Below are positions 1-8,236 of a DNA stretch of 64,000 bases, in pieces. Below the pieces are notes generated by a model. That model saw only the letters and a list, made by a program, of their open reading frames with translations. It was not told the DNA's origin and did no database searches. The stretch's first letter is position 1, and every line of letters starts with the position of its first letter. The DNA is from Syntrophobacterales bacterium (GTDB lineage: Bacteria > Desulfobacterota > Syntrophia > Syntrophales > UBA5619), in assembly GCA_019429105.1 (NCBI GenBank), contig JAHYJE010000019.1, positions 1 through 64,000 on the forward strand. Direction: 5' to 3'. Both the position numbers and the translations under genes were made by a program.

Positions 1-236
1 TCCAACACCACCGCTGGGCCGACGACCTGCGCCGATGCGGTGACCGCGGGATCCCGGACCGCCGCCTGCCGGGGATCAAGGCGTTTGGAGGGGACGAACT
101 CGCCGGTTACCGGGTCAAGCTTGCCGATGCAATTTCGTTTATTCCTGGCCTGTTGCTTATTTTTGTCCCAGTACCCGGATGATTCGTAAACGTATGTAAC
201 GCCATTGTTCTTGTTCTTCACATTGACAAGCGACAT
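1..236 (-). CDS. Transposase, N-terminal part (runs off the window)
   Basis: An open frame of 78 codons starts with ATG at 236 and continues past position 1. A good GGAGGT ribosome site lies just upstream (about 242-247). The N-terminus has the pattern of IS4/IS1634-type transposases: a short YVYESSGYWDK stretch, a basic NKRNCIGKLD stretch, and then a TGEFVPSKR motif. I recognise this from memory of that family; the catalytic DDE domain is outside the window, so the family is not proven. The DNA palindrome at 247-276 overlaps its likely promoter. The neighbouring membrane gene to the right ends abruptly, which fits insertion of this element there. Confidence 0.6.
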   Translation of the reverse strand, partial: MSLVNVKNKNNGVTYVYESSGYWDKNKQQARNKRNCIGKLDPVTGEFVPSKRLDPRQAAVRDPAVTASAQVVGPAVVL

Positions 237-246
237 ATAAATACCT

Positions 247-276
247 CCTTCATTGGTATAATTGTACCAATGAAGG
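247..276. repeat. 30-bp palindrome before the transposase gene
   Basis: Two 12-bp arms, CCTTCATTGGTA and TACCAATGAAGG, are perfect inverted copies around a 6-bp centre. On the minus strand a possible promoter (TTGACT, 19 bp, TACAAT) places its -10 box inside the palindrome, and the ribosome site of the transposase follows directly. It could be an operator or an mRNA hairpin that limits transposase expression. It may also be part of the element's end. No choice between these can be made from the sequence. Confidence 0.6.
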
Positions 277-358
277 GGTAGAAAAGTCAAGCAAAAATTG
301 CCTTTACCCTTGATTTATAATGTCTTTGCACGATCCTTGTTATAATTTTGTCGGGAAT

Positions 359-931
359 TTAGGTTGCAACGGGTTCGCTCATGCTTTTAATTTCGTGAGA
401 GTATCGGATGAGTCCGTAGCCGGTTACGAGCCCGCCCATGAGCCCGATGGTGTAGCGAACGCCTATTTCCACCTGCCATAACGAAAACAGATCGTTGGGC
501 CTTCCGTTCCTCCAGAGAATAACAGCCCACAAGAGGGATAGCGCAGAGGGTAGCCCCTTTATCCATCTTAGTTGCTTTTTATCCAAGGCGCTGATCAGCG
601 ACAGGCCGAACTGCAACAGAAACGAAAAGGAGAGGACAAGAGTAGAGAACAATATCAACTTGATCAGGTAGATTTCCTGAAGCGTCATGTGTTCCCCCTG
701 GATTAGGGGAAGAAGTTGAAGCCATTCATGGAAGCCGTGGATGAATCCAAAAGTTCCCAGCATCCACAGGCTGTCGGAGAGGCGCAGATCGCTTGCCTTT
801 AAGTCCTTGCCCAAAATGGAAATGCCCAGAAAAAGGAAGGCGGCGCCGTAAAAAAAATAGATCGGGTAAACGAGGGGAATGTGCGATAGCAGGTCATAGA
901 GAGATTCAATAGTCTTCATAAGCCTCGGCAT
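359..931 (-). CDS. Membrane sensor-like protein, probably truncated
   Basis: About 190 residues with five or six hydrophobic segments and a conserved-looking GFIHGFHEW stretch after the second. I know this arrangement from the N-terminal membrane domain of delta-proteobacterial sensor kinases, where it is normally followed by more membrane segments and a signalling domain. Here the frame stops shortly after a cytoplasmic-looking basic segment (SHEIKSM), about 120 bp from a transposase start, so a 3' truncation by the mobile element is likely. The start is uncertain: ATG at 931 or ATG at 919. It follows a triheme cytochrome and an adenylate cyclase on the same strand and may share their transcript. 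Whether the remnant is functional cannot be judged. Confidence 0.5.
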   Translation of the reverse strand: MPRLMKTIESLYDLLSHIPLVYPIYFFYGAAFLFLGISILGKDLKASDLRLSDSLWMLGTFGFIHGFHEWLQLLPLIQGEHMTLQEIYLIKLILFSTLVLSFSFLLQFGLSLISALDKKQLRWIKGLPSALSLLWAVILWRNGRPNDLFSLWQVEIGVRYTIGLMGGLVTGYGLIRYSHEIKSMSEPVAT

Positions 932-983
932 CAATAAAAATCATTCCCGGTCTTTTCAGCGCCTCGGGGGGAAGTCAGGCGAG

Positions 984-1328
984 TCATTTCCGCTCGCCGG
1001 ATGGAGATGGACGATGACAGCGGGAACAATTCCTGGAGTCCCGCACGTCAAATGACGTCTGCCCATTGTGGCATCTCCCGCAGAATTCACCTTTGGTGAT
1101 TTTCTCCATATTCATTTTGTACGAACCTTGGGCCATTTGGAAAAACTGGTAGTGACAGTTGCTGCATTTAAGCCCCCATTTTTTCACATGTTGATAATGG
1201 CTGAAGACTACCGGTAGCGCTTCCCAGGGCTTAAAGGTCAGATCGCCTCCGCCGATGGGATCGGCAAAAGCGACAGAGGCAATTGATAGAGAGCCGATAA
1301 TCACGGACGTAAAGAAAGGTTTTTTCAT
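984..1328 (-). CDS. Small triheme c7-type cytochrome
   Basis: A 114-residue exported protein. Residues 1-22 form a signal peptide (lysines, hydrophobic core, cleavage near VAFA-DP). Three haem-attachment motifs follow, CSNCH, CGRCH and CSRCH, with additional histidines (SHYQH, CHYQF) as candidate distal ligands. Size and three bis-His-type haems match the periplasmic c7 family of Geobacter and relatives, which shuttle electrons between inner-membrane quinol oxidoreductases and outer acceptors. It starts 29 bp after the adenylate cyclase gene on the same strand, so the two are probably co-transcribed. A second c7 gene lies at 16183-16494. Specific partners are not evident. Confidence 0.85.
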   Translation of the reverse strand: MKKPFFTSVIIGSLSIASVAFADPIGGGDLTFKPWEALPVVFSHYQHVKKWGLKCSNCHYQFFQMAQGSYKMNMEKITKGEFCGRCHNGQTSFDVRDSRNCSRCHRPSPSGERK

Positions 1329-1357
1329 TTTTCGGGGCTTCTATGGGGAGAGATGTG

Positions 1358-4015
1358 TTATTTAAAACCGAGCAGTTCGTAAATGGCAAGTTCTCCGAGA
1401 GTGCTGCCGAGATCGCATCTGCCCATTTCCTGGACGTCCAGTGCCGGCGATACGACCGCCCGCAGAGTTTTTTCACTGATCAGAATGCCGTTGGGCATGG
1501 TTTTGGTCAGATACTGCAGGCGGAAAACCGCATTCACCGAGTCGCCAATGACGGTGTAATCCATTTTTTTGTCGAAGCCGATGTTGCCGACGACCGCCTC
1601 GCCCGTATGGATGCTGATCCCCATCGACAGCGGAAAACCTGTTTCACTGACCAAAAAGCTGTTAATGGAGAGGAAACGTTCCTTCATTTCCAGGGCAGCC
1701 CGAACGGCGTTTTCGGCATCTGTCAAACTGGAAACAGGGGCGCCGAAAAGGGCCAAAAAGCCGTCACCCAGGTATTTATCGACAATTCCGCTGTGGCTGA
1801 AGATGATTTCGCCCATTTCGGCAAAAAAACGATTTAAGATGGCGACCGTTCTCTGAGGACCCATCTTCCTGGAAAGATTGGAAAAATTACGAATGTCGAT
1901 GTTTAGAAGGGTGATCGTTTTCAACTCTTCCGGAAGCGGTTTGCCCTCTGCGGCGTTATAAATAATTTGATCAACGATTTCGTGGGGAACAAACCTTTGA
2001 AATACCTTACGAATTTCCCTTTCATGCTCAGCCATCGAGAGGGTCTCCTGGTAGAGCCGGGAATTTTCCAGGGCGATGCTGACGGAGGTGGCGATCGACT
2101 GCAGCAAATGCAGGTCAGCATCGTTGAAAGCGCCGTCGATCTTGTTGATGGTTTCGATTACCCCCAGCACCCGTCCCCGGGAGATGAGCGGGACGCAGAG
2201 CACGGAGCGCGTATGGAAACCGATCTTCAGATCAATCTCGGGGCTGAAGTGTCGGGATTTTTGCGCATCGGGAACGATAATCGATTCACCGCGGGCTGCC
2301 GAGTAACCGGCAATTCCCAGACCAAAGGGGGTGTGGATTGACTGAAATATATTCAGGTCAATGGAGGGATCAACATTGAAAGCGATTTTTGACACCAGTG
2401 CATTATCCTCCAGGAGCATAAGATTTCCCGCCTCCACGTTGATGGTTGTACGGATCATCTCCATAGTGTGGTTGAGGACCTGCTGCTGGTCGAAGGTTGA
2501 CGCTGCAAGGATCCCGCCTATCTGCTGGATGGAATCCATTTCCTGATGACGTTTGTAAAGCGACCTGTAAATGTGACTCTTTTCGACGGCAATGGAAAGA
2601 AGGGAGGCGACATCCCCGATCTGTTTTTCGTATTTGCCGATGGCGCCGGGGCCAAGGGAACCAAAGACGGCTATCCCGATTACCCTTCCTCCGATTTTTA
2701 GGGGTGCGAGCACCGCTTCTTTTACTGAATTAATGCTGAAAATGTTCTGGTCGAGGGGATGTTTGAGCTCCATGGCGTTGTTTATCGACAGAATGTTTCC
2801 CTGTTTCAGGGGCACCTCTAACGAAGACCCGATAAAATTGCATCTCGAGTCGGCAAACAGCCCGGTTGGAATCGTGGATATAACATCCAGAATTGCTGTC
2901 TGCTCACTATTTTCTTCCGGTATTTCCAATATTGCCGCGATATCAAAGGGGATGTCCTTCTGCACTCGGTTCAAAATGGCGTGCAGCAGTTCCCCATTGC
3001 GCAAACTGGAGCCAAGAATCGCCAAAGCGTCTGCATAAGCCTCTAATTGCTGAAGGCTTTTTTTGTAATCCTCCCTGAGATGGAGATTGTCATGGGTGAT
3101 GGCGGCATTGCTGATAAGGGGGGTCAGAACTTCGACATCATCGGCGGAAAAGGGAATGTTTTCCGCCCGCCGGGAGAGGGTAAGGGCTCCAAAGACCTCC
3201 TGCATGCCCTTAAGCGGCATGCATAGAAATGATTTTGTCGCGTACTGCGGCCGGTTTTCCCTGCCAAAACGGTCGTCCTTCTCAATATCGTCAACGAGCA
3301 AGGGGGATTTGTTGATTATGGCGTATTTGGCAATGCTTGTCGAAAAGTCAATTCGGTCCCCGATCCCGATATGGTCCTGCATGCCGTAAGTGGCCCGCAC
3401 GACCAGTGTGTCGCGTTCTTTTCCTTCGATAAGCAGAATGGAACCAATATCGGCTTTTGTCAGTTTCATCGCCATTTCCAGGGTAATCGAAAACAGATCG
3501 CCACTATCAAACGTGATATAGCAGAGATCGGAGAGTTCTTTCAGCGTTGAGAGCTGCGCGGTCCGTTTTTGCATGGCGCCGAAACTGTTTTTCAGTTCGT
3601 TATTGACAACCTGGAATGAATCAAGGATTCCGCTCAGTTCGTCTTTAGCAGAGGGATGGTCAAGGGTGTCGATTCCCTTGGTTAGATCGCTTGCCTGCCG
3701 GTAAATGCCGCTGATGCGGTCGAAGACGCGACGGATCAGAACGTAGCCGATGAGCAGCGATATTAACAGCATGACGACGAAAAACGGCAGAAATTCATCC
3801 TGAATCATATTATATTTCAGCCCGAAGTATAACAGGCCAAAGAACGGGGCAAAAAAGAAGAAGGAAAAGATCAGGGTGAGGCGGTAGCGAAGGTTTTTAT
3901 TTTCGAGAGATAGGGAATGTATTTTTTCCATGATGCCCATCTGTTGATATATCCGTCTCATGTTGAAGAAGATCCAGATAAGACGGAAAAGCCGTTCGTC
4001 ATAAAATTGGATCAT
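1358..4015 (-). CDS. Membrane-bound class III adenylate cyclase with three GAF domains
   Basis: An 885-residue protein. Two hydrophobic segments near residues 48-66 and 75-94 are followed by a HAMP-like stretch and then three GAF-like sensory modules (about 145-315, 330-480 and 500-655). The class III nucleotide cyclase domain covers about 695-880. In it the two metal-binding aspartates (LNIDIRNFS and KYLGDGF), the adenine-side lysine and aspartate (VDKYLG, DYTVIGD) and the transition-state Asn/Arg (SVNAVFRL) are all present, so it should make cAMP. The GAF repeats suggest sensing of small ligands or redox state. The start is not fixed: the ATG at 4015 or internal ATGs up to codon 29 are possible and none has a strong ribosome site. 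The downstream neighbour on this strand is a c7 cytochrome. Confidence 0.85.
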   Translation of the reverse strand: MIQFYDERLFRLIWIFFNMRRIYQQMGIMEKIHSLSLENKNLRYRLTLIFSFFFFAPFFGLLYFGLKYNMIQDEFLPFFVVMLLISLLIGYVLIRRVFDRISGIYRQASDLTKGIDTLDHPSAKDELSGILDSFQVVNNELKNSFGAMQKRTAQLSTLKELSDLCYITFDSGDLFSITLEMAMKLTKADIGSILLIEGKERDTLVVRATYGMQDHIGIGDRIDFSTSIAKYAIINKSPLLVDDIEKDDRFGRENRPQYATKSFLCMPLKGMQEVFGALTLSRRAENIPFSADDVEVLTPLISNAAITHDNLHLREDYKKSLQQLEAYADALAILGSSLRNGELLHAILNRVQKDIPFDIAAILEIPEENSEQTAILDVISTIPTGLFADSRCNFIGSSLEVPLKQGNILSINNAMELKHPLDQNIFSINSVKEAVLAPLKIGGRVIGIAVFGSLGPGAIGKYEKQIGDVASLLSIAVEKSHIYRSLYKRHQEMDSIQQIGGILAASTFDQQQVLNHTMEMIRTTINVEAGNLMLLEDNALVSKIAFNVDPSIDLNIFQSIHTPFGLGIAGYSAARGESIIVPDAQKSRHFSPEIDLKIGFHTRSVLCVPLISRGRVLGVIETINKIDGAFNDADLHLLQSIATSVSIALENSRLYQETLSMAEHEREIRKVFQRFVPHEIVDQIIYNAAEGKPLPEELKTITLLNIDIRNFSNLSRKMGPQRTVAILNRFFAEMGEIIFSHSGIVDKYLGDGFLALFGAPVSSLTDAENAVRAALEMKERFLSINSFLVSETGFPLSMGISIHTGEAVVGNIGFDKKMDYTVIGDSVNAVFRLQYLTKTMPNGILISEKTLRAVVSPALDVQEMGRCDLGSTLGELAIYELLGFK

Positions 4016-4167
4016 ATTTTCTTATTACATTTTCAAAAACACAGGAGAAATAACATAGGAAAAGAAGGTCTGCAACAAAATTCGTATCGGCATCCGCTCT
4101 TGACAAGAGGCACTGCTCTGGGGGAAGAAGATGCATTGAAATGAATGCAACCTGGAGGATAAAAATA

Positions 4168-4926
4168 ATGATCGACAGCCACGCGCATCTGGAGATGGAT
4201 GAATTCAATGAAGACCGGGATAATGTTGTGGAGAGAGCCAGAGCTGCCGGCCTTGTCGCGGTGATTGTGGTGGGAACGAGCGTTCCCGACAGCGCCAAGG
4301 CGGTGGAAATGATCGGTATTTATGATCTTGTTTATGCATCGGTCGGGGTTCATCCCCATGAGGTGAAAGACATTGACGCAACGACTTATGACTCCCTGCG
4401 GGTTCTTGCCCAAAGGAATAAGGTTGTGGCCATCGGGGAGATCGGACTTGATTTTTACTATAACCACTCTCCCCGCGAACTGCAATTTCAGCACTTTGCC
4501 GAGCAGCTTGATCTGGCGATTGAGCTCGAGCTTCCTGTTATTATTCACGATCGGGAGGCGCATGCGGAGACTCTTGAATTTCTCGGGCAGAGAAAGGGGC
4601 GGCTGCGCGGGGTGCTGCACTGCTTCTCCGGAGACCGGAGAATGGCGAAAAAGTGCCTTGACCTGGGGTTTTATCTGTCTATTGCCGGCCCTGTTACCTA
4701 TAAAAAATCTGAAGAACTGCGGGAAGTTGCAAGATATTTGCCTGCGGATGCGCTCCTGGTAGAGACGGACTCCCCGTATCTTGCCCCGGAGCCCTTCCGG
4801 GGAAAGCGCAACGAACCCGCCTTCGTAGTCGAGACGGCGCAGAGGGTTGCGGAAATCAGGGGAATTACGATTGAGGAACTGGAGGCGGCGACGGAACGGA
4901 ATACCAGGCAGCTTTTTGCCTTTTGA
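4168..4926 (+). CDS. tatD: TatD-family metal-dependent hydrolase
   Basis: A 252-residue TIM-barrel hydrolase. The ATG at 4168 is preferred to the earlier in-frame ATG at 4141 because GGAGG lies 8-10 bp before it and the family motif DSHAHL then sits at the N-terminus. Metal ligands are visible in order: HxH (SHAHL), Glu (GEIGLDFYY), His (IIHDREAHAE), His (LHCFSGD) and Asp (ETDSPYLAPEP). The family acts as 3'-5' DNA/RNA exonuclease and in D-aminoacyl-tRNA or DNA quality control. It is divergent from the cyclase gene and lies directly before the TPP riboswitch, with which it has no obvious functional link. Confidence 0.9.
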   Translation: MIDSHAHLEMDEFNEDRDNVVERARAAGLVAVIVVGTSVPDSAKAVEMIGIYDLVYASVGVHPHEVKDIDATTYDSLRVLAQRNKVVAIGEIGLDFYYNHSPRELQFQHFAEQLDLAIELELPVIIHDREAHAETLEFLGQRKGRLRGVLHCFSGDRRMAKKCLDLGFYLSIAGPVTYKKSEELREVARYLPADALLVETDSPYLAPEPFRGKRNEPAFVVETAQRVAEIRGITIEELEAATERNTRQLFAF

Positions 4927-4975
4927 AAAAAAGTTTGCCAAAGGAAGATTTATGCGGTAGAAAAACAACGATTAA

Positions 4976-5046
4976 AGCAAGGGGTGCCTGGTTAAGGCTG
5001 AGATAATACCCGTTGAACCTGATCTGGGTAATGCCAGCGTAGGGAA
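4976..5046 (+). promoter_or_regulatory. TPP riboswitch (THI element)
   Basis: The sequence carries the conserved thi-box blocks in order: GGGGTGCC, then CTGAGATAATACCC, then GAACCTGATCTGGGTAATGCC, closing with the AGCGTAGGGA block. This is the canonical thiamine-pyrophosphate aptamer. It precedes thiN-thiD-cytX, all thiamine genes, which supports the call. I did not identify a clear terminator between the aptamer and thiN; the 132-nt leader (5047-5178) could hold a start-masking structure, so the mechanism is open. Confidence 0.95.
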
Positions 5047-5178
5047 TTATAGGTTTTTCCTGTCGCGTTTTGTGGCCGTATCCTTGATTGGGGGTGCGGC
5101 TTTCTTTGTTTTACAGGCGACTTTTACGATTGCGCCCCGTAAAAAGAAGAATGATAAACCCGGAGAGGAACAGCGGAT

Positions 5179-5883
5179 ATGGCTGAATCGCAAGATGTTG
5201 TGAAAGCCGGAAAGATAATCTTTATCATCACCGGCGGGGAGCTCGGCGGACGCGAATTTTTCCGGCTTAAGCTTGCGGAAAAAGTGCCGGAGGCGGTTAT
5301 TTGCGCCGACGGAGGCGCCCGTCATCTCGAAATGGTCGGGCGGATTCCCGATCTTGTGGTGGGCGACATGGATTCCATAGACCTTGGAACTCTCCGCCGT
5401 TATGAAGAATTGGGATGCCGAATTGTGCGGCATGCGCGAAGAAAGAACGAGACGGATACGGAACTGGCGCTCCAGGAAGCCCTCGCGCTCGAACCTCGCG
5501 AGGTGTGGATCTGGGGTGCCCTGGGGAAGCGGCTCGACCATACGCTGGCGAATCTCTCTCTTCTTTCCCGTGGGCTGAAGCAGGCAGTTCTGATCAAACT
5601 GGTCGATCAGTGGTGCGAGGTTTTCATGATCGCTCGTGAGGCGGTTCTGGAAGGGGAAAAAGGCCAAACCGTTTCCCTTTTGCCCGTCACCCCCAAGGTA
5701 ACCGGGGTTGCACTTAGCGGTTTTGAATATCCTTTAAAAAACAGTGAAATGGAGATGGGTTATCCTTACGGCGTCAGTAACCGGCTTATAGAAAACCGGG
5801 GATTAATAGAGATCGGTTCGGGGCTGCTTTTGGCGATCAGGTATTTCCAGCCGGACGTTTTTCCGGAAGGGGAGGAGAGATGA
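5179..5883 (+). CDS. thiN: Thiamine diphosphokinase
   Basis: A 234-residue cytoplasmic enzyme that converts thiamine and ATP to thiamine pyrophosphate. Family signatures: CADGGARHL (substrate loop), VVGDMDSID (catalytic Asp cluster), and KNETDTELAL, the Asp/Thr motif of TPP kinases. A later GALGKRLDHTLANL stretch is also typical. Length agrees with bacterial ThiN/TPK. It is the first gene after the TPP riboswitch and its stop overlaps the thiD start by 4 bp (ATGA). Direct phosphorylation of free thiamine, with thiD and a transporter next to it, points to salvage rather than complete synthesis. Confidence 0.93.
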   Translation: MAESQDVVKAGKIIFIITGGELGGREFFRLKLAEKVPEAVICADGGARHLEMVGRIPDLVVGDMDSIDLGTLRRYEELGCRIVRHARRKNETDTELALQEALALEPREVWIWGALGKRLDHTLANLSLLSRGLKQAVLIKLVDQWCEVFMIAREAVLEGEKGQTVSLLPVTPKVTGVALSGFEYPLKNSEMEMGYPYGVSNRLIENRGLIEIGSGLLLAIRYFQPDVFPEGEER

Positions 5884-6749
5884 GAACGGAGCTTGTTGTT
5901 AATGTACCAAAAAGGGTGCTGACGGTAGCCGGTTCCGATTCCGGGGGCGGAGCGGGCATCCAGGCGGATTTAAAGACGATTACGGTGCTGGGGGGATTCG
6001 GGATGAGCGTTGTCACGGCGCTTACCGCCCAGAATACCCTCGGCGTTACGGCGATTCAGGAAGTCCCGCCGGAATTTGTCGCCGCCCAGTTCGATGCGGT
6101 GGCGACCGATATCGGGATTGACGCGGCAAAAACCGGGATGTTGTCCACCTCCGGCATAATCAGAATTGTGGCTGCCAAAATACGGCAGTACGGGATAGAA
6201 AAACTCGTAGTCGATCCCGTAATGATTGCCAAGGGGGGGGCGGCGCTTATTCGCGAAGAGGCCATGGCAACGCTCGTGACGGAACTCCTCCCGCTTGCCC
6301 TGATTCTTACCCCGAATATTCCGGAGGCGGAGGTTCTGTCCGGCATCAAAATCAATAATCTCTCCGGCATGAAGGAGGCTGCGCAGATTATCCGCACACT
6401 GGGGCCGAAATATGTGATTATGAAGGGCGGACATCTGGACGGCGAGGCGGCGGATCTGCTTTGCGACTCGGAAGGGTGCAGAATTTTCAGTTCCCCCCGC
6501 TTTGCCACACAGGACACCCACGGCACCGGCTGCACCTTCTCGGCGGCGATAACAACATTATTGGCCCAGGGTATGGATGTGCCGTCAGCGGTGGAAAAGG
6601 CAAAACGCTACATCTCCGAGGCGATTCGGCATGCCTGGCGGATAGGCAAGGGGCACGGACCGACCAACCATCTGGCGCCGCTTTTCGCAAATGGCGATGC
6701 GAAGCCGCCGGAGAATTGGAAAAGTCAGGAAAATGAGGGTAAATCATGA
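5880..6749 (+). CDS. thiD: Hydroxymethylpyrimidine/phosphomethylpyrimidine kinase
   Basis: A 289-residue ribokinase-fold enzyme phosphorylating HMP and HMP-P in thiamine pyrimidine synthesis and salvage. Visible motifs: the N-terminal TVAGSDSGGGAGIQADLKT, the VVDPVMIAKGG loop, LTPNIPEAE, and the anion-hole/catalytic DTHGTGCTFSAA near residue 214. The C-terminal 30 residues extend slightly past the usual end. It overlaps thiN upstream and cytX downstream by 4 bp each, so the three genes form one tightly coupled operon under the riboswitch. Confidence 0.94.
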   Translation: MRTELVVNVPKRVLTVAGSDSGGGAGIQADLKTITVLGGFGMSVVTALTAQNTLGVTAIQEVPPEFVAAQFDAVATDIGIDAAKTGMLSTSGIIRIVAAKIRQYGIEKLVVDPVMIAKGGAALIREEAMATLVTELLPLALILTPNIPEAEVLSGIKINNLSGMKEAAQIIRTLGPKYVIMKGGHLDGEAADLLCDSEGCRIFSSPRFATQDTHGTGCTFSAAITTLLAQGMDVPSAVEKAKRYISEAIRHAWRIGKGHGPTNHLAPLFANGDAKPPENWKSQENEGKS

Positions 6750-7975
6750 AAGAGAAGGGCGGTTTGACAGGCGTGAGTCTGTTTTTTCTCTGGTTCGGGG
6801 CGGCTGTTTCCGTGGCCGAGATGCTGACGGGGGGATATCTTGCGGAATTGGGGTGGAAGCGGGGCATCCTGGCGATACTGCTTGGTCACCTGGTCGGGAC
6901 AGTGCTTTTGGCGCTGGCAGGTCTGATCGGTTTCCGGGAGCGGCTTCCGGCCATTGCCTCGACGCGGATCTCGTTCGGCAAACAGGGATCATACCTGATT
7001 TCGGCCATCAATATCCTGCAGCTTGTCGGCTGGACGGCGATCATGATCATCGAAGGAGGGACTGCGATGAGCAGCATTGCCGCTTCCCTCTGGCATTTCG
7101 ACCATCCGGTCGTCATGTCGTTCGCGATCGGTGCCCTGGTCGGGCTTTGGGTATTCTGGGGGGTCAGGGGATTCAAGGTGATCAACACCGTCGCCGCCTC
7201 GCTGCTTCTCATTTTGACGATTGTGATGAGCGTGGTGATTTGCACCAGTCCGGCCGGCACGATGGGGGCGGCGACAGGGAAGGGGGCTTTCGGAATGGGT
7301 TTTGAGCTTTCAATCATCATGCCGCTTAGCTGGTTTCCCTTAATCTCCGATTATACTTCGCTGGCAAAGACCAAAAAGGGGGCGCTGACTGCCCCGTTTC
7401 TGGGCTACTTCATCGGGAGTTGCTGGATGTACTTCATCGGGCTGGCGGGAGCGTTGCTCTTTGGTTCGCCGGATCCGACGAGGATCATGCTGGCCGCTAA
7501 CCTGGGATTGACGGCCCTGGCGATCATCGGGCTTTCCACGGTGACGACGACCTTTCTTGACGTCTATTCCGCGGGGATATCGCTGCTCAATATCTTTCCC
7601 AAAATCAGCGATCGGGTTGCGGCGCTTCTTTTTGCCTTGGTCGGCACACTGGTCGCCCTGATCTTTCCGATGTCCCGTTATACCGATTTTCTCTACCTGC
7701 TGGGCTCGGTTTTTTCGCCGCTGATTGCGATCCTGCTCGTAGATTACTTTGTTGTGAGACAGGACAACCGCAAGCTAAGGGCTGACGGCGTAGCCACTGC
7801 TTCCCTTGTTATTGGAATTTCCTTCTATTATCTGATAAAAGCAATCGATCTGCCGGTCGGGGCTACGCTTACCACCATTGTTTTCACGGCGCTGCTTCAC
7901 TTTCTGCTGCGCAAATGTTGGAAGATGTTGGTGAAAAATCCGTCAAAGCTGTCTTCAGGGGTGAAACATCCCTGA
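6746..7975 (+). CDS. cytX: CytX-type hydroxymethylpyrimidine transporter (NCS1 family)
   Basis: A 409-residue integral membrane protein with about 12 hydrophobic segments. The N-terminal SLFFLWFGAAVSVAEMLTGG and the later STRISFGKQGSY, LPLSWFPLISDYT-like regions match the nucleobase:cation symporter-1 family, subgroup CytX, which is repeatedly found under TPP riboswitches and is predicted to import the thiamine pyrimidine precursor. The start codon overlaps the thiD stop. The substrate is inferred from family and operon; a purine or cytosine permease role is less likely because the gene is riboswitch-controlled with thiN and thiD. Confidence 0.88.
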   Translation: MKEKGGLTGVSLFFLWFGAAVSVAEMLTGGYLAELGWKRGILAILLGHLVGTVLLALAGLIGFRERLPAIASTRISFGKQGSYLISAINILQLVGWTAIMIIEGGTAMSSIAASLWHFDHPVVMSFAIGALVGLWVFWGVRGFKVINTVAASLLLILTIVMSVVICTSPAGTMGAATGKGAFGMGFELSIIMPLSWFPLISDYTSLAKTKKGALTAPFLGYFIGSCWMYFIGLAGALLFGSPDPTRIMLAANLGLTALAIIGLSTVTTTFLDVYSAGISLLNIFPKISDRVAALLFALVGTLVALIFPMSRYTDFLYLLGSVFSPLIAILLVDYFVVRQDNRKLRADGVATASLVIGISFYYLIKAIDLPVGATLTTIVFTALLHFLLRKCWKMLVKNPSKLSSGVKHP

Positions 7976-8137
7976 CACTGAGCCGTTACAAAGAGGAATG
8001 AAATGCAGTGCCGCACTTTGTGGCGTCCGGAACGTTTAGCCCTAGAAAAGCCATCATTCAAGATATTTATATTGTTGGCACAAATTTTATTTTCACCGGA
8101 AAAGTACATCAACTTATTGAAAACATTGCATTCAAAT

Positions 8138-8175
8138 TCCCTCCTTCAAGGGGAGGGCAAGGGTGGGGATGGGTT
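8138..8175. repeat. G/C-rich intergenic repeat-like sequence
   Basis: CCCTCC...GGAGGG forms a short hairpin (8139-8157), followed by a G-run (AAGGGTGGGGATGGG). This motif resembles a family of intergenic repeats widespread in environmental bacterial genomes, which I recognise from general experience. It is in the 261-bp gap between cytX and cca. Only one copy is in the window, so its repeat status cannot be shown here. It might also act as a weak terminator for the thi operon. Confidence 0.4.
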
Positions 8176-8236
8176 CGCCCTGCAATTTTTCATCCCCCTT
8201 TCTGACGGAAGTCCGTCGCGGAGTTTTATATAAATT

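Noticed and set aside
4033-4968. 311-codon minus-strand frame
   Set aside because: Antisense to tatD, which has all metal ligands; a shadow frame.
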